A model generated the notes under the pieces. That model was not told the origin of the DNA and searched no databases. It worked only from the letters and a program-made list of their open reading frames with translations. 7,391 nt of DNA from an uncultured bacterium (GTDB lineage Bacteria > Armatimonadota > Zipacnadia > Zipacnadales > Zipacnadaceae): the NCBI GenBank assembly GCA_937928475.1, contig CALFVE010000027.1, forward strand, positions 1 to 7,391. The letters run 5' to 3'. The translations under genes were made by a program, and so were the position numbers. This document shows positions 7,030 through 7,391 of this stretch, one piece after another. The stretch's first letter is position 1; every line of letters starts with the position of its first letter.

Positions 7030-7104
7030 GGCGGGTGGCTCCTTTCGCATACAGCAAGGCTTCACATAGAAGCGCCGCGCTGGGTACGCGCTAGGCTGCG
7101 GCAT

Positions 7105-7240
7105 ACTCTCCCCCGCCTGCGGGGGAGAGTGCCGCCGTCAGCGGCGGCGAGAGGGGGTCTGCCCGCCGGCCAAGCACCCCTCCCGCCCTTCGCTTCGCTC
7201 CGGGCGCCCTCCCCCGCCAGGCGGGAGAGGGTGGGGAGAG
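7105..7240. repeat. Compact GC-rich palindromic intergenic repeat
   Basis: Three consecutive hairpins are packed in 136 bases. The first has 12-base arms ACTCTCCCCCGC (7105-7116) and GCGGGGGAGAGT (7119-7130). The second has GCCGCCG (7131-7137) and CGGCGGC (7142-7148) around a four-base loop. The third has CCCTCCCCCGCC (7207-7218) and GGCGGGAGAGGG (7220-7231), with one mismatch. The outer ends CTCTCCCC (7107-7114) and GGGGAGAG (7233-7240) are also inverted. CGCCC/GGGCG (7184-7188, 7202-7206) adds a smaller stem. No open frame in it looks real. It resembles dispersed REP- or MITE-like elements common in GC-rich bacteria, but only one copy is visible here. It sits about 75 bases upstream of the large secreted-protein gene. 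Confidence 0.6.
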
Positions 7241-7327
7241 CCGAACCGGGCGGTGGGCTTCCCATACTGTCGGGAAACCCGGCCGAGCGGCCCGCAACGC
7301 AGTCATGGGACGGGAGACGAGCCCTCC

Positions 7328-7391
7328 TACCAGGCAAACTCGACTTCCCTTCTCGCCACCACCCTCACCTTCCCCAGCAGTCCTGACGGCT
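7328..7391 (-). CDS. Possible C-terminal tail of an upstream gene (cut by window edge)
   Basis: The minus-strand frame entering at the right edge reads PSGLLGKVRVVARREVEFAW and stops at TAG 7330-7328. The end looks protein-like and lies on the same strand as all other genes, with the palindromic repeat following it. Twenty residues are too few to identify a family, and other frames here are also partly open, so this is tentative. Confidence 0.3.

Noticed and set aside
6439..7386. Long plus-strand open frame of 315 codons
   Set aside because: It is antisense to the 5' half of the large gene and runs through the palindromic repeat; it has no signal or domain pattern.

Overview
This window is GC-rich, and every gene I can support lies on the minus strand. 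Transcription therefore runs from the right edge to the left. Several products have Sec-type signal peptides, and two look like outer-membrane beta-barrel porins, so the organism is a diderm (Gram-negative-type) bacterium. The lineage cannot be fixed from sequence alone. The gene content (large secreted proteins of unclear function, OprO/OprP-like porins, GC-rich palindromic intergenic repeats) resembles uncultivated environmental phyla such as Armatimonadota or Planctomycetota. That is only a guess.

Layout in transcription order. (1) At 7328-7391 there is a possible C-terminal tail of an upstream gene, cut by the window edge. (2) The intergenic stretch 7030-7327 holds a compact palindromic GC-rich repeat (7105-7240) that looks like a dispersed element. 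(3) A large exported protein spans 3477-7029. It would have 1183 residues if one base is removed from a run of seven C. It has an N-terminal ThuA/glutamine-amidotransferase-like domain, a PHP-like region lacking its metal ligands, and a long beta-rich C-terminal half. (4) A small proline-rich secreted protein (2918-3350) follows about 130 bases later. Its frames also join only if one base is removed, most simply at a run of six C. (5) A non-coding stretch leads to a strong sigma70-type promoter (2648-2676) whose -10 box lies in an inverted repeat. (6) A complete porin (1481-2524) follows and has no ATG start. (7) An initiator tRNA (1306-1382) has its own promoter and a 12-bp terminator-like hairpin. 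(8) A second porin (1-1021) has an N-terminal coiled coil and runs off the left edge for 340 codons without a stop.

Functionally this is a cell-envelope region. The two porins share a GWYGQ motif and are probably related. The large secreted protein and its small neighbour may form an operon. I see no CRISPR, recombinase, toxin-antitoxin or recognised defence system. The most notable points are the degenerate PHP-like domain, the two C-tract frameshifts, the unusual initiator tRNA, and the promoter/operator-like architecture upstream of the complete porin.
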